Source: Arcticibacter pallidicorallinus (GTDB lineage Bacteria; Bacteroidota; Bacteroidia; Sphingobacteriales; Sphingobacteriaceae). Taken from it: 64,000 nt of DNA. The position numbers were made by a program, and so were the translations under genes. Under the pieces are notes generated by a model that saw nothing but the letters and a program-made list of their open reading frames with translations, was not told the origin of the DNA and did not search any database. This document shows, piece after piece, positions 63,848 to 64,000 of the stretch. The stretch's first letter is position 1; every line of letters begins with the position of its first letter. The stretch is from assembly GCF_003002875.1 (NCBI RefSeq), contig NZ_PVTH01000003.1, positions 470,170-534,169 on the forward strand. The letters are read 5' to 3'.

Positions 63848-64000
63848 ATGCCCAAATTTTTTCACCTATTCTAAACTGCAGTCTTAGTGGATCAAGTCAA
63901 AAACTTGGGATCAAGCGGAATTTTTGGGGGAGATGATCATTAAGCATAAATCTTAGCCAGTCGAAAAAGGAAAAAAGCGGTATCTCTAACCCCTCTGGAA
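63848..64000. other. Unexplained right edge after tRNA-Asp
   Basis: No feature can be supported. A short minus-strand frame enters from the edge and stops at 63897 (33 codons), too short to judge. GGATCAAG occurs twice (63889-63896 and 63909-63916). A tRNA followed by unfamiliar sequence can mark an integrated element, but there is no integrase or att repeat in view. Confidence 0.3.

Noticed and set aside
63897..63998. Short minus-strand frame entering from the right edge
   Set aside because: Only 33 codons with no start in view, and another frame is open over part of the same stretch; not enough to call a gene.
1..64000. CRISPR arrays, toxin-antitoxin pairs, insertion sequences and anti-phage systems
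   Set aside because: No regularly spaced repeats, transposase, Cas, nuclease-helicase or toxin-antitoxin signatures were found on either strand; the sensor, lipoprotein and HTH genes do not form a defence island.

Overview
The window is chromosomal DNA of a Bacteroidota bacterium, most likely of the Sphingobacteriaceae (Pedobacter/Mucilaginibacter type). The evidence is a SusC/SusD pair, many Bacteroidota-specific families (DUF3127, DUF5687 ABC permease, YtxH/holin-family trio, split ThrE exporter), lipoproteins with short Cys-Lys-Lys type N-termini, -7 promoter boxes of the form TAnnTTTG, and few Shine-Dalgarno sites. This assignment is inferred from gene content; no 16S gene is present.

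Region 1 (1-27 kb) is mostly housekeeping: a truncated sensor kinase at the left edge, a DUF3127 OB-fold protein, an rRNA methyltransferase, hisS, an S1/P1 nuclease, fumC, a serine hydrolase, a response regulator, ybaB, a UPF0173 hydrolase, glycogen synthesis genes glgA-glgC, a packed trmB/ATL/carboxymuconolactone decarboxylase/polA operon, a YtxH/holin/unknown membrane trio, a REC-PAS protein and an NtrC-type sigma-54 activator separated by a repeat-rich gap, glnS-rarA, and a two-gene ABC transporter.

Region 2 (27.1-45.2 kb) is the main accessory block: a beta-mannan (probably galacto/glucomannan) utilization locus. Operon A encodes SusC, SusD, an IPT/TIG surface glycan-binding lipoprotein, GH5 mannanase, GH3 beta-glucosidase, a lipoprotein GH26 mannanase and a GH27 alpha-galactosidase. 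An AraC regulator is divergent from operon B, which encodes a GPH-type sugar symporter, a periplasmic GH26, a GH130 mannosylglucose phosphorylase and a cellobiose 2-epimerase. Together they can bind and cut mannan at the surface, trim side chains, release mannobiose in the periplasm, import it, epimerize it to mannosyl-glucose and phosphorolyse that to mannose-1-phosphate plus glucose. This final route is known from Bacteroides fragilis.

Region 3 (45.2-64 kb) carries a CPBP-family membrane protein with a degenerate active site, an OmpA lipoprotein, a small HTH protein, an exported FAD oxidoreductase, a tandem class II aldolase with a degenerate second half, an alpha-glucan phosphorylase that lacks the usual PLP lysine, a split ThrE exporter, a U32-ferredoxin-PNPOx operon (candidate RNA hydroxylation module), pyruvate dehydrogenase E2 and E1alpha, a sensor kinase, prolyl oligopeptidase, lpxH, prfA and a tRNA-Asp with a near-perfect Bacteroidota promoter.

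The best candidates for something less described are the U32/ferredoxin/PNPOx operon, the Lys-less GT35 protein, the fused aldolase with a dead half, the repeats and palindromes between the two signalling genes at 20.1 kb, and a 27-bp perfect inverted repeat at 3.34 kb. The mannan locus itself is well formed but follows known logic.
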